Origin: Larimichthys crocea | Lineage: Eukaryota; Chordata; Actinopteri; Sciaenidae | DNA length: 64,000 nucleotides | Assembly (NCBI RefSeq): GCF_000972845.2 | Contig: NC_040017.1 | Span: forward strand, 128,938 to 192,937 | Reading direction: 5' to 3' | Part shown: in pieces, positions 50,505 to 64,000 of the stretch | How positions within the stretch are numbered: position 1 is the first letter of the stretch | Layout: every line of letters begins with the position of its first letter | Notes under the pieces: generated by a model | The model's input: the letters and a program-made list of their open reading frames with translations, nothing else | Told to the model about the DNA's origin: nothing | Database searches by the model: none | Position numbers and translations under genes: made by a program

Positions 50505-50567
<63 letters not shown>
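50498..50567. repeat. (GA)n microsatellite, about 70 bp
   Basis: Uninterrupted GA run. Confidence 0.97.
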
Positions 50568-50569
<2 letters not shown>

Positions 50570-50853
50570 AACTGCATTTCTTCACAAAGGTCTTTGTAAA
50601 GAGCTTTCAGTGTGTGCAGGATCATATAGCTGGTCTCAAGCACACCAACATGTCCTCTTGAACACTGCTGCAGCCACCAGCTGGTTTTCATTATAAACTC
50701 ATGCTGTGTGTAAACCTGAGTTTGGTGTACAAAGTTATTTTTAGTCTATTTGCATATTGTAAACACTGTAACAGCCAAACATAAGCAGACAGAAACAGTA
50801 GTAATTATTTACAGCTTGTTAACAACAATGGACAATAAATATACTGTGAGCAT
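50568..50853. other. Intergenic, nothing seen
   Basis: Short AT-rich stretch without a recognisable element. Confidence 0.5.
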
Positions 50854-51690
50854 ACTGTGGGGTCCAAATGTCTGAGGCCACATAAAACATATTTATTACA
50901 TAAACCTGTAAATAATCAGAAGGTCTGAGGATGCAGAATGAAATCAAAGTTTCAAACGTTAAATTGGTATTCTAAGCATTAAATCTTGAACTCACTCAAA
51001 CTTTCTGAGGGGACAGTTTATGGAAGTCTAAAATGCTTTGCAGAAATTGGATGAGCACGGTCAGGCAGACCAAAAATGACCACACCATCAGAACAACTAA
51101 CACATCAAGCATAGTTCCCAGAAAGACAGGATAGCGACCATCACAGATACAGTACCTGCTAAATAAAGAACGTAAGACTCCAATCAGCCAAAGTGCTGTC
51201 AAAAGAAAGCTTTTTTTGTAGTGGTCTCTAAGGATGATCAGCAGTTTCTAAGCCACTTCTTAGGAAGGAGAAGCAATTCAGTTTCAGTGTTATTTATATA
51301 TCACTCAGAGGTTATCTCATAACACTCTGAATGTTGATTTATGGCAGTAACTGAAGGGGGTATGTAAGCAGATGAGCGGGAGAGAGAATGATACCCACAG
51401 TGTTTTGCCTACCCTGGAGGAGGACACCTGCGATGAACTGACTCCAACCTGACAAAGTAGCACTCCATTCAGATGTGCTGCAGTACAACAATGAGTCCAA
51501 CACCTCAAAGTCTTGCAAGAACTACTTTAAAGACCTCAAAAGACCAAGGAGCCCTGACTGTCATTGACCTTCCTCTAAAGTCATCTAAACTCAACCACAC
51601 TGAACACTTCTGGGATCATGTGAAGACTAAGAAAGCCAAGTATTCTGGAACTTCACAAGAAACTCTCTGGAACATTGATGTTAGATAAAC
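50854..51690 (+). pseudogene. Tc1/mariner transposon relic (one terminus and transposase C-terminal fragment)
   Basis: The left end TACTGTGGGGTCCAAATGTC then TGAGGCCACA resembles the terminal inverted repeat of fish Tc1/mariner elements (CTGTGGGGTCCAAAAGTCTGAGACCACA type). Toward the right, 51479-51540 reads as L-Q-Y-N-N-E-S-N-T-S-K-S-C-K-N-Y-F-K-D-L. After a frameshift, 51580-51685 reads L-N-H-T-E-H-F-W-D-H-V-K and ends near L-W-N-I, comparable to the DDE-region SPDLNPIExxWDxxK block of Tc1 transposases. No right terminus was found. Frame breaks make it non-functional. Confidence 0.6.
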
Positions 51691-52276
51691 TGATCAATAA
51701 TATTCAATAATTATATATTAATATAATATTCAACAATTAGACAGATACTAACACTTTTTTTTTAACACATTTTCACTTCTTAAAAATTGTAAATTTTCAA
51801 CATAACAAACTAGCAAGCAAGTAAGGTGCACGTAAGAACATTCACTTCAAGATGCCAGAAAACTACATTCCTTTGACAGGACAAAACATTTGTAAATAAT
51901 AAAAGATGTAGACAAGAATTGCAATGTACAGTCGATACATTTGCTGTTAGGGCAAATAAACACAAATAGTGGAATTTGACAGAAAGCAACAATTCTCTTT
52001 GCTTTTTGTCTGAACACACCTTTAGTTAGAGATACAGAGAGAGTTATAAGTTATGGGTTCATTGATTTTAGACTTCAGCATGAAGACTTAGTATTGGCCT
52101 TGTGAAAGCCATATCGGCTGTTCCTCCATTTGTACTACAGAGCTCCTATCCCCTGCAGCCATAAGCAGCTATAGTTGTATAGTTTCAGTTCCCCAAAATC
52201 CTCCCCTCAGACAATGCTGCTCCGCTTGGCTAACATATTGTTCAGCCTGTGGGAACAACTTCCTATGCTAGGGAGA
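51691..52276. other. Intergenic, no gene seen (51.7-52.3 kb)
   Basis: AT-rich, nothing recognised. Confidence 0.5.
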
Positions 52277-52296
52277 GATGGAGAGAGAGAGAGAGA

Positions 52297-52337
<41 letters not shown>
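52277..52337. repeat. (GA)n microsatellite, about 61 bp
   Basis: GA run with two GATG interruptions, directly adjoining an L2 fragment on its right. Confidence 0.95.
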
Positions 52338-52338
<1 letters not shown>

Positions 52339-52425
52339 ATACGCCTGCTCGTTCTTCCACTTTCCACAGACATAATAGCATTCTTAGAGTGAGAGAGTAA
52401 TGAAAGACAGTGGGAGAAAGTTGCA
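52338..52425 (-). mobile_element. L2-type LINE 3' fragment, inverted near-identical partner of 43317-43403
   Basis: The reverse complement of these 88 bases equals 43317-43403 except for one base of length in an ACTT/ACTC tract. Both ends stop abruptly: the left at a GA run, the right in unrelated sequence. Confidence 0.75.
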
Positions 52426-52439
52426 CACTCTTCACACTT

Positions 52440-52545
52440 CAGTGGTCCTTACCTCCCCTCCTGTCCCCTCCCCGCTGTTCCCTCCTCCTCCTCTTCTTCT
52501 TCTTCCTCCCCCTACCTTTTTTCCTTCCCCTACAGCACACACACT
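52440..52545 (+). other. Pyrimidine-rich tract
   Basis: CT-dense stretch (CCTCCTCCTCCTCTTCTTCT style) without a credible frame. Confidence 0.6.
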
Positions 52546-52643
52546 TTTCTTCTTAGGGGATTCTTTTGAAATGGGACAAGGGAGAGGGCAGGATCAAAGC
52601 AGGCCAATTGCCACACACAGCATTCCCAGCCTCGGCTCTGTAC

Positions 52644-52647
<4 letters not shown>

Positions 52648-52687
<40 letters not shown>
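52648..52687. repeat. (CA)n microsatellite, 40 bp
   Basis: Uninterrupted CA run. Confidence 0.96.
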
Positions 52688-52691
<4 letters not shown>

Positions 52692-52934
52692 CCTTCCTTC
52701 ATTTGCAGCATCCATCTTTTTTGATGTTGACGATATTGTTCAACCATTATAGCCTCATCCAATCGCTGTACAGTAATTGAAGTATTTTAATACTTCAATG
52801 TAATAATAATTTTAATACCTCTGTCTCATAGCAGCGAGGGACAAATACCGTATTTAGCTTGAGAACGGTGTAGAAAGATGTAACCCAAAATCCTGTGCAC
52901 ACATACACACACCTCTAAATTTCTCTGTCACATT

Positions 52935-55155
<2,221 letters not shown>

Positions 55156-55249
55156 GGCTGCCACGCTGTTTTGGTACGTCTCCACACGGATTTCATGGCC
55201 CACCAGGAGCGGTTCAGAAGTGAAGCATTTTGCCCACCAGACTATATGT

Positions 55250-55444
55250 TGGATCTTTAACAAATGTTTCCATTAGTGTATAGTCACCTGAACAAAAGAA
55301 TCAGTGTGTTTTTGTTGTCTTGAAATGAGCCCTTTATATATACAGGGAGAGTGGGTCCTCTTCAATGGAGTCCGCCATGTTGAACTGCCATTTTTCTACA
55401 GTAGCCCTGAACAGACAAACCACTGATCTGTGGCTGTGGTAGTG
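55250..55444 (-). mobile_element. MITE copy, left part (TTAAAGGTCCA family)
   Basis: CCATTAGTGTATAGTCACCT, ATGAGCCCTTTATATATACA, TGGAGTCCGCCATGTTGAAC and CTACAGTAGCCCTGAACAGA follow the reverse-oriented order of the 16336 copy. The matching right part appears at 56498-56624, more than 1 kb away. Confidence 0.65.
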
Positions 55445-56497
55445 TGACAATTTCAGGGTAAGTGGCACCTCCTCACAGTCTTGCCATATGTCAATCGGCA
55501 GTGTATATATTCCACCACCTCTCTGTGTTTTGTAGCGTGGCTGGCTTGTGTCTCCTCTCCGGCTGGTGTAGTGGACAAAACCACACCGTGGGAATCGGTC
55601 AGGCGGTCCACTTGGGGCTGGCACTGGGTGCAGCTGGTGCTGTGAGTCTTCATCTGGGCTGATGTGGTACGCTTCCTGGTACGTACCTCTATGCCTAAGA
55701 GTTAATTCAGTGTGGAGTCTGGCTGACATGATGCTTATGCATTCACAGGCACCTGCAGACCAGTCTGTTTCTCCCAGCCTGCGCTGACTCCACGCCGGAC
55801 TGCTGCTTTGTCTCACTTTTGGTTTTTATGATTTTACTTATTGCATTATTTTGTCTCAGTTTTATGTTGTTACTTTGTCTCAGTTTTATTTTATGATTTT
55901 TCTCCCCTGGGTTTTGTCATTAGGTTATCTCGGTTTTAGTTTTCGTTTGTTGGTTTAGTCTCTTGTTTTCTTTTGATGTCTCTTTGTTTCCTGTTGTGGC
56001 AACTAATTTGTTTTATTTATCGTTTAAGCTGGTTGGCAGCTTGCCTGCACTCCCCTTTCTATTAAAGGCGGCCATATGACTTAGTGGAGCCACACACTTT
56101 ACAGCATTCATGCAAACAGGTATGACTCAATTTTACTCAATTTTATTTTCATTTTTGGGGGCTTTGTTTTGCATCCCTTAGTTGTGTTGTGTGAGCTCAA
56201 TACATGTTTGTCACCACTGACTATTGTCTGGGCCCAGGGCAAAGTGTTGTGAATGAGGCTCATGGCCAGTTGTTATTTATCCTTATTGTTTCTTTTGTCT
56301 TGGTTTTAATGTGTTAAATAATGTTTTGTTTTTTTTTAATATAAAATCACGTCTGTCCAGTGTATCCATGAATCCGCATGACCTTCAGACTCTCCTGGTT
56401 AAGCTAACCTAGTGGAGTTCCTGTGGTTTAGGTCTCCCCAGGTGGCGTTGTCGACATATGAATCTCCATAAGGGAATATATCCGTCTCCTTTGTCTT
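55445..56497. other. Non-family DNA between two halves of a MITE (about 1.05 kb)
   Basis: The right half is T-rich with repeated TTTTGTCTCAGTTTTAT words (about 55845-55890) and the left half GC-richer. A 160-codon frame on the - strand (55334-55816) starts outside it and has no recognised domain. Clear terminal repeats or a target duplication were not found by eye. It could be an inserted element such as a decayed solo LTR, or ordinary DNA between two independent MITE fragments. Confidence 0.4.
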
Positions 56498-56624
56498 GTT
56501 CCACCGCGACTCTCATGCCACACATGCTGAGAAGGAGAGGGTGAGGTGTGGAAGAGTTTTGATTTGGTTGCAATCCGCAACTTCAGCTCTTGGTTCCACT
56601 AAACCCTACACACTGAACCTTTAA
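56498..56624 (-). mobile_element. MITE copy, right part (TTAAAGGTCCA family)
   Basis: GGTTGCAATCCGCAACTTCA, GGTTCCACTAAACCCTACAC and ACTGAACCTTTAA form the other terminus of the family in the same orientation as 55250-55444. Confidence 0.65.
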
Positions 56625-59600
56625 CTTGTTCAGATTCAGTCATTTAGGCAACGTGTTTTGCTTTTGTCTGTTTTTATGATCTGGAGTCTGCACAGTGTGT
56701 TTTATTTTGAAAACTGAGCAGATTCTCTATTCTGTGTCTGACTTCTAGTCAGCCCAATCTGCTTTGTGATCTGCTTGACACGACTCAGCCAGAACATTTT
56801 GTGTCAGTTCTGATATTACAACCTTTTTAATGACTCGACTTCCTCTCCATTTATTAATGTAACAAACAAGTAAACATAACCCCCAAAAAGACTTCACTTA
56901 CTTACCCCTCAGACTTTATCTGTGCCCATGCAGCAACGCTCTTTAGAGACAGTAGAGTGATGCAAGTAATAATAGATGGGCCATTGACGTAACACTGAAA
57001 ACATCACCTGAGGGATGGTTGCTCACTTTGACTGCCGCACATGAAATATACAGTGTAGCTTGTCATGTGTAGGTTCCCATTGTTGTAAGAGGTGTGTTAC
57101 ATTGACAGATTGAACAATCCAACTCGGCTGGGTGAGTGTTGTCTGAAGCCGTCCAAAGACCGTCCAAAAAGAACTTCTGAAGAAGCATACAGGCCCCTCA
57201 AGTCTCCTAAGCTTTTCACTGAGACATAACAGAGTCTTACAGATGTTGGTGACATACAATATAGGCTATAATAATAACTTGACTTAGTGCCTTTAATGAA
57301 CCTCTTGAACCCAATTAAATCTTGTTGGCCCATATTTTGTCTTAAATTCATTCCAACATTAGTTATGGTAAAAAGACAGCTAAGTGCAACTAATGCTCAG
57401 CTCAATCAATTGGGTTTCTGAAGCTTTAATGTTGAAGTCTGAGTGAAGGTAAGAGATAACTTTTATTCATTGATTGTTCTGTCTACTAGAAATGAAATGT
57501 GTCCCAAACAATGTCTGTTGACCCTTGTCTGACCAGGATGAGCTAAGGGAACTCTTGGGCTGGTGCTGCATTTGATGAACATAATTTCACTGCATTTCCC
57601 TCTTCCCTCAAGGGCTTTTTCTTTTTTTTTCAATCCGTTCTCAGCTCCCTTCTTCCCCTCTGTCCATCCTTGCTGCCAAAAGTCATCCTCTATTTTCTCA
57701 TTAAAATGAGTAGAGACAAAGACTACCACTGTCTTTTTCCTAGTTGATTTCTTTCAAACCCTTTACAGTGGAGAAAACAGGAGATGGTGGGTGGTCATAT
57801 CTAAATTTTGGGCATCTGTACCTCCTTAAGATTCTATATTTTATACTTTCTATTAAACAATGCCCCTGTAGAGCTCGTTCCACACTTCTCTCCCTCACCA
57901 AGCAGCAGAGCATCAGATGTGATGGAGGAGCTATATCTGGCCTCACACCTTCTGAGACACCATATGCTACCTTACTGCATACCTCAGTCACTGTGTGGCA
58001 CCTCTGCTTGTTAGAGTCCTCCCACTGGTTTTCAAGAAATTAGATGTGGACTGCAGATATGGAACATCCAATATAGTGGATTTAGAGGCTAATGTGATTT
58101 CCAGCCATGATAACAAATGTATAAAGTTCAGTCAGGAAACTGGCACTTAAGTGTTCCTCTGCTAGAGGTCGGCATTCAGATTGATATTAGCTGATGTTAA
58201 GTTTGAATAACAAATGTGTAGCACTTCATTCACCTGCCCTACGGTATAGGTAGCCTATTGATAATTTTGGTATGATCTAGTGGTCTAGTAGTGCTTAGAG
58301 AAGTGGGTATAAGTGGCCCATCCAGCAGAGGATAAACCCCCTGTAAGGTGAGATATTGTAATAAATAATGACCCACAGGTTAAGGATTTTGTGCAAAGTA
58401 TTCCTTATTCCTTATGGGCTAGTAGTTTCTTTTGTCTCGCTGCCTCTTGGTACAGCTGATCAAAGATTCAAGGGCGAATTCCAAAGAATCAATTGTGGCT
58501 GCTAACAGCAGCATGAATCGTGCATCAATTGCTAACTCACTCTCTGTTGAGAGTTTTGTAAAAGTGAGTGAGTTATTTCAGTTGTTTTAGCTCTGCCTTC
58601 TCCCTCATGCATCTCAAAGCATGGAGAGCTCTATGTACTGCTTTCTGCTGGACTTGAACAGTTTCATTTCCTCATGGTCAGCATCAGATAGTGTACTGTC
58701 TCTGTGACATCTGTGTACATGCGATGATAATTTCAAGATATTTTTGTTTCCTATGGGAGCAAAGGGAAGGCGTGACCCACCCTGTGCTATGCTACCCTAT
58801 GATATATTCACTCGAACCCAAACCAAACCTCATGCCTAAGTCCAACCAACAAAAACAATGAGTATTAGCCAAATATAGAGCTATTAGGTGTGCAACCTTA
58901 AGTGAGCCTTGACTGTTTGTGGCCTTGTGGCTCATTTGGTGGCCTGTCTGGCATTTGCCAGAATTTTGCCAGACTGCCACTCCAAACCTGTCTGGAATGA
59001 ATGTGGTACATAACTGTCAAGCATTTCTCGATGGAACACATTAGCTTCACTATGTTTGAGGGAATTTTGGATCTTGAAGACATCAGGTCCTCATTAGGTC
59101 CTCCTACACTAGCTGTTACACCTTCATACTAAAGCTGGATTTATACTTAATGCTATGATGACTCAGTATAGTCAGTTCAGTTTGAACATTTAGTGTTCAG
59201 TGATTTGTTTGTGCATGTACTGAACAGCTATAGGTTTCACAGTTGCACTGCTACCCCCAAATGCAGAACTAGTAATTGAGCTTATATCCATTATATTATG
59301 ATTAAAAATGAAAACCAGCAAACTACTCATGCTTACATATTGTCCATCTGTTTGTGAAGCATAATGATCATGACCTGTTCCTTTTGAAAACTTATATTTT
59401 GTTTAATAATGCATCCTAAGTCATTCAATTCACAAGCTTTTCAGTGTTCCCTCAACAGTGCCTCCATCTCAGTCATAGAACTCTTATTCAAAACATGTAC
59501 AAAACACTATGCCTGAAAAAGATCAGTGTTGTCCTGATGACAACAGCCATTTTGGTCTGCTAGTGATGATTCAAAAAGAGAAAGACAAGAGAAGAAGCTG

Positions 59601-60803
59601 AGGTTTGACTCCAAACTTTATTCTCTGTCCATGTTACAGTGATCTATGAGTGCAGGCGGGTGATGTCTCCATTGCATCCTTTCATGACTATCCAATATTT
59701 AAAGGGAGAGAAATGAGCTACAGCAAACCTCAAGACTGCTGTTCAGTGCTATGCTGCATGTAACAGCAGTCCATTTTTTCCTCACCCTTCACCATCCAAG
59801 TGCCCCCAAGATGCTATTCATCAAAACAAAACAAAAGAATCAGTCACTGAAGCGTGTCGGCTGATTCAGTTTTGATTTAACATGTAAATAGAACTGACTT
59901 TTCTAACATTTGCTGCACGAATGACTGAAGCACTTTTAAAAAATCTTTCAAACCTGCTCAAATCCATCCAGCCTCTTGTCGTAAGTGGAGCGATGACTAA
60001 TGGCTCACAAGCTATTTTGTCATTATGATAAATTACTGTAACTCCATGCCTCTCAGATTCCTGCACTTTTCTTCAACCTTTGCACTCTATTATAGATAAA
60101 TACTACATGATCATATTTGTATTCAGACACTCATGTTTGCTGTATTGTGTACAGGGACAGTTGCAAAATTATTAAGGGGCAAGTGTAAGAAAATAGGGAG
60201 GAACAGCAATTTGTTTTCTGAAGGCAGGGCAGTGAGCTTCATTATTACAGTAGACAAAGTGCTAGGTTCCACAGGCATCAAATATCAAACTTTTGATCTA
60301 ATACATATCAGGCTCTGACATCATCTACTATAATTCATATGTATTTTTTAACATGTGTTTCATAGAAATAGGGTGAAAATATTGCAATACCTTCCAGTTC
60401 CTTGTTGAGTTTTGTCCTCTAGTAGCTAGTAGAGGTCCCAAATTAATGCTAGTACATGTGGGTGACGCGATACACATTCCTGTCAAGATGTCACTCTAGT
60501 TCACTGATCTACAGGTGGCTATTACAGGTCCAAGATATGCTACTATGTGTTAGAAAGGGAGAGAAAAAGAAGACTGCAAGCTGGAAAACGTAGTTTCAAA
60601 CTAAACTCTACAGGGCTCCTGCCCGTGCTCAGGTACAGCAGCCAATTTCAACCAACATGACAGTAATGCTCTGTTTTCTGTTCATTTTTTTAAGATAATT
60701 TTTCATGTTATTATGAAATGTTTTGTCATTATTACCAAAAACCAAATTATTTAGCTTTTACAATAAATTTTGGTTATAACCTCAGTTTATCCTCTTGCAC
60801 CAA
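56625..60803. other. Intergenic, no gene seen (56.6-60.8 kb)
   Basis: Mostly unique-looking AT-rich DNA. Short frames up to 99 codons show no domain. No simple repeat longer than 20 bp and no recognised transposon. Confidence 0.5.
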
Positions 60804-61091
60804 TATCCATCTATCTGTTTTCCATAACCACTTATCCTCATCAGGGTCGTGGGGGGCTGGAGCTGATCCCAGCTGGCAATAGGTGAGAGATCGCAAGCTC
60901 TTCATGGGGCTGACACAAAGAGACCATTCAAGTTCACATTTACACATGGGCCAATTAGAGTCCCCAATTAACCTGGATGTCTTTGGGCTGTGGGAGGAAG
61001 CCAGAGCACCTGGAGAGAACCCACGCAGACATTTGAACCAGGAACGTTTTTGCTGTGAGGCGACTGTGCTAATCACTGCACAACCATGCCA
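60804..61091 (+). repeat. Dispersed teleost repeat, 288-bp copy
   Basis: It begins ATATCCATCTATCTGTTTTC, CACTTATCCTCATCAGGGTC and GGAGCTGATCCCAGCTGGCA, and ends CTGTGAGGCGACTGTGCTAA then TCACTGCACAACCATGCC. A second copy follows at 62855 and partial copies lie at 31805, 33608 and 41744. This is one of the commonest interspersed sequences in teleost genomes. Peptides across it are not genuine genes. Confidence 0.8.
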
Positions 61092-61557
61092 ACTGACATA
61101 TGAATACAAACTTCACGTGTTATAACAGTTATTGTCATTGGAGAAAAAGGGTTAAGGCTACACTGACTAGTTTGATTTGATTCTTGGGACATAGTTGATT
61201 GAAGTACTATTTATGTATCTGTTCTGCTTATCCTGTCTCAGGGCAACAGTTATGGAGTCATAAGCCGGTCTTTGACAGTTACTGATATCAAATACACACA
61301 TATCAATTGCTCATAGTGATTAGCATAGCAGGACTTTTTTGGTCATTGTGGCAACAATATGCTGCTGTCAGTGATGATATATATATAATAATTGTATTCT
61401 ATTTTGGTTTATTTAGTTAGTTTAGTTTCACATTCACATTCTTTACGCTGTGAAACAGCAGTGGAGATGTGAGATGTGGTACCTATGTAGTAGATTTTAC
61501 TAAAATGACTTTCAACATAGTAATTTAAGGTTAGTAAGAGATCATGCAATCATTACC

Positions 61558-61558
<1 letters not shown>
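61092..61558. other. Intergenic, nothing seen
   Basis: AT-rich, no recognised element. Confidence 0.5.

Positions 61559-61635
<77 letters not shown>
61559..61635. repeat. (GT)n-(GA)n compound microsatellite, about 77 bp
   Basis: GT run with one GCGT interruption, then GAGAGAGAGAGAGA running into a G8 tract. Confidence 0.96.
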
Positions 61636-61636
<1 letters not shown>

Positions 61637-62413
61637 GGGGGGGAGGGATGAAGATGAGATTCTATTTTCAGCACAGTTAGTAGCTCTGCATAGACATGTG
61701 ACACACACAGACTGTCAGACGCATGAAATCACAATGTCACACTTCATGTTAAATAAGTAAAATTCATGCTAGCTGCAACAATGAATCAAGAATAGAATCC
61801 AGGAGTTCAGAGCATTGTCTAAAGGAAGGCTTCAGATTGTTCTCCAGAATATTGTTGCAGAGATTTTGCAGCAGAGATTTAGCACAGACTGTATGTGTCA
61901 TGATTTCTAATTCAACTGCTGATGTGCAGGTAGGGTTTGATAATTCATCAAACTTGGTGATCTAACAGTGAAACAGATGGTCTGTAGCATGTTTTAATAG
62001 TCTGACATTTTTCCTTTTTAAAAATTATTAATTAGTGTCTTATAAACTTACATAATTAAAGCTGTCATCACTTATTATTAATATATTTATTTAAATTTGC
62101 TGCCTTGTTGTGAACTCAACATTGTGCACAGTGTAAAGACAATGGTGTCATTCAAATCAAATGGGTTTATTCCCATCAGAACGTGAATGTAGCAAATGCA
62201 GTCAGCACATTTCTGTCTATTTGAATGAGACATCTTTTGTGTGAAGTTGACATTATGCACTGATGGTGGAGCAGAGAACGAAAGCAATGGAATGTCCTAA
62301 ATGGAAAGGGTTCATGTTCTGGGGAGCATAATTATGGCCAATAACTTTATTTACAACTGCCAATTTTGTGTGTGTATTATGTGATACACCACCCTGATAG
62401 TAGTGATAGAAGC
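61636..62413. other. Intergenic, no gene seen (61.6-62.4 kb)
   Basis: AT-rich, nothing recognised. Confidence 0.5.
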
Positions 62414-62475
62414 ATCAGAGGATCACCAAAAACATTAGGATTCAACCTTTGGGGACCAGGAATATCAACAGCCAT
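62414..62475 (+). repeat. Fragment of the 12075-type dispersed repeat (3' part)
   Basis: CAGAGGATCACCAAAAACAT, TAGGATTCAACCTTTGGGGA and CCAGGAATATC correspond to the recurrent GGATCACCAAAGTxATTAGG block of that fish repeat. Confidence 0.5.
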
Positions 62476-62854
62476 CAGATGGTATCACCTGAGCAATGGT
62501 CAAGGTTTCTCCTGGTTCTCAGGCAGCAGCCACTGGAACAGTGATTCCCAACTGTTTTTTCCCTCGGAGCCCCTTTACTTGTACCTAAGAAAAGCTAGAG
62601 CATAACACACACACTCACACAATTCCCATGTTTTAGTCCAGTGCCAGTTTGCACAAAGGTTGTACAAAGGTACAATTCCAACTGTCTCATGATCATGATC
62701 TTTCCCACACCTTAACCATGTCATAGTTACAGCATTGTCAGTGGACACTAAATAAATGTTGCTCTTGAACGTAACTCGGGGTCTGGTAGAATTGGGTGAT
62801 ATCGAATAGTGTTTTGGTTATAGGGTCCCAGGCAACATGAGCAGCCTTGACTCA

Positions 62855-63192
62855 TTATCTGTAACCACTTATCCTCATCAGGTCATGGTGGGACAGGAGC
62901 CTATCCCAGCTGACTTTGGGCGAGACATGCAGTACACCCTGGACAAGTCACCAACTTATCGCAGGTCATATAGACATAAACAACCATTCACACGCATTCA
63001 CACCTATGGACAATTTAGAGTCACCAATTAACCTGCTAAGGTCATGTCTTTGGAAGCTGGAGTACCCGGAGAGAACCCACACAGACATGGGGAGTCCACA
63101 TGCAGAACATGCAGACTCCACACAAAAAGGCCCCAACCTGACCACGAACATGCAGACTCCACACAAAAAGGCCCCAACCTGACCACCGTGCT
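62855..63192 (+). repeat. Dispersed teleost repeat, second copy with internal 41-bp duplication
   Basis: It shares order and words with 60804-61091 (CACTTATCCTCATCAGG, CCTATCCCAGCTGAC, CAATTTAGAGTCACCAATTA, GTACCCGGAGAGAACCCACA). Near its right end a 41-bp unit is repeated exactly in tandem at 63105-63145 and 63146-63186. Confidence 0.8.
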
Positions 63193-64000
63193 GACCCTGT
63201 AAAATATTTATCTATTATATATCATTTCTGCTTGTAGCAGCTGTGACATGATTCATAATGTCATTGTAATGTTTAGCCAAAAACATGTGTTAATTGACTG
63301 GTTAAGAACAGGCCTATATTTGACTAGAATAATGGTGTTTGTTCATATGTTGATGTTCTTTCCTTTTTTAGTTTTGCTGAAAAGGTTGCACATGAGTGTA
63401 TGTGTGTTGTGTGGGTGCCGTGAACATGAAATCACTATAAAGAGGTGCTGTGGTTAAAAGAAGTTTAGAAATCACAGTTCTAGGATGTGTTAAATGTTTT
63501 GTGTTTTCAGTGTTGAAACATATACATCATATCATATATACATCATATATTTAGCAAGGTTGTTTTGCAGTCTGCGAACATATGGTTGTGTTGCTTGTGT
63601 CTTTCCTTAAATCATGCCAAACTATGTAATGTGTTTTCATACTGAGACAACTACAAATTTGCAAATGAAAGCACAAAGCATGTATTCTTATGTCTTATTG
63701 TCCTCTGTCAATTTAATTAGCAGAAGTCAAACCATAGCCACACAGTTCTGAACCATAAAATCAACTCTGTGCCTAAATCTTCATACTAATCCATAATAAA
63801 ACTCCATAATCTATCATGAAGAGTGATCATTAAAGGTCTCCTGCTAAGCATAGATGAATCAAGGTTGTGCATTAACACGGATTGACTGTAAGTGCATTTC
63901 TAATCCATAATGATGGCTATCACTATGCCGACAGCTGCTCTTTGTGGTGATCAAGAATAAATACGGGAAGTGAAAAGCCACTTGCCTTAATAATGTGATA
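63193..64000. other. Intergenic, no gene seen (63.2-64.0 kb)
   Basis: AT-rich sequence to the window edge with no exon or repeat recognised. Confidence 0.5.

Noticed and set aside
50085..50585. 166-codon frame with S-L repeats on the - strand
   Set aside because: Created by the (GA)n array and purine-rich G-run region.
55334..55816. 160-codon frame on the - strand
   Set aside because: Starts in unclassified inserted DNA and ends in MITE sequence; no domain recognised.

Overview
This window is vertebrate nuclear DNA, most likely from a ray-finned (teleost) fish. Two lines of evidence support this. The left edge carries the last exons of an intron-containing gene whose protein ends with the SORL1/SorLA membrane anchor and tail. 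The rest is filled with repeats typical of teleosts: L2-type LINEs with TTTGA or TTGAA tails, a fish tRNA-derived SINE, Tc1 relics, a short hAT element, TTAAAGGTCCA-type MITEs and many long CA and GA microsatellites. There are no operons, bacterial signals, CRISPR arrays or viral genomes.

Layout. Positions 1-1597 hold three coding exons of sorl1 on the + strand (1-78, 195-407, 1530-1597). They encode the end of the ectodomain, the transmembrane helix and the cytoplasmic sorting tail. A long 3' UTR (about 1598-5060) runs to an AATAAA signal at 5034-5039. From about 5.06 kb to 64 kb I find no further host protein-coding gene. Nearly all open frames there are short, arise from microsatellites, or belong to transposons.

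Mobile-element landscape. The only long intact frame is 454 codons on the - strand (53832-55196), the reverse transcriptase of a 5'-truncated L2-type LINE whose 3' UTR reaches about 52935 and is interrupted by about 290 bp of GA-rich satellite. Related relics lie at 14392-14553, 21240-21935, 25716-25800, 29740-29880, 38706-38932, 43247-43640, 46890-46956 and 52338-52425. A non-autonomous hAT element (40583-41249) has matching termini and a perfect 8-bp target duplication. MITE copies occur near 14.0, 16.3, 27.3, 36.1, 42.0 and 55.2-56.6 kb. Tc1/mariner relics are at 46991-47170 and 50854-51690. Further dispersed repeats lie at 26654-26962, 60804-61091 and 62855-63192.

Interpretation. The roughly 59-kb stretch downstream of sorl1 is a gene desert. 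In tetrapods the region beyond SORL1 is also gene-poor and leads to the miR-125b-1/let-7a-2/miR-100 cluster. I looked by eye for those mature miRNA sequences on both strands and did not find them, so the cluster, if syntenic, lies outside the window. I found no convincing undescribed system. The most informative items are the recent LINE, the hAT insertion with its target duplication, the recurrent GA expansions inside L2 3' UTRs, and a few non-repetitive segments that could be conserved regulatory elements.
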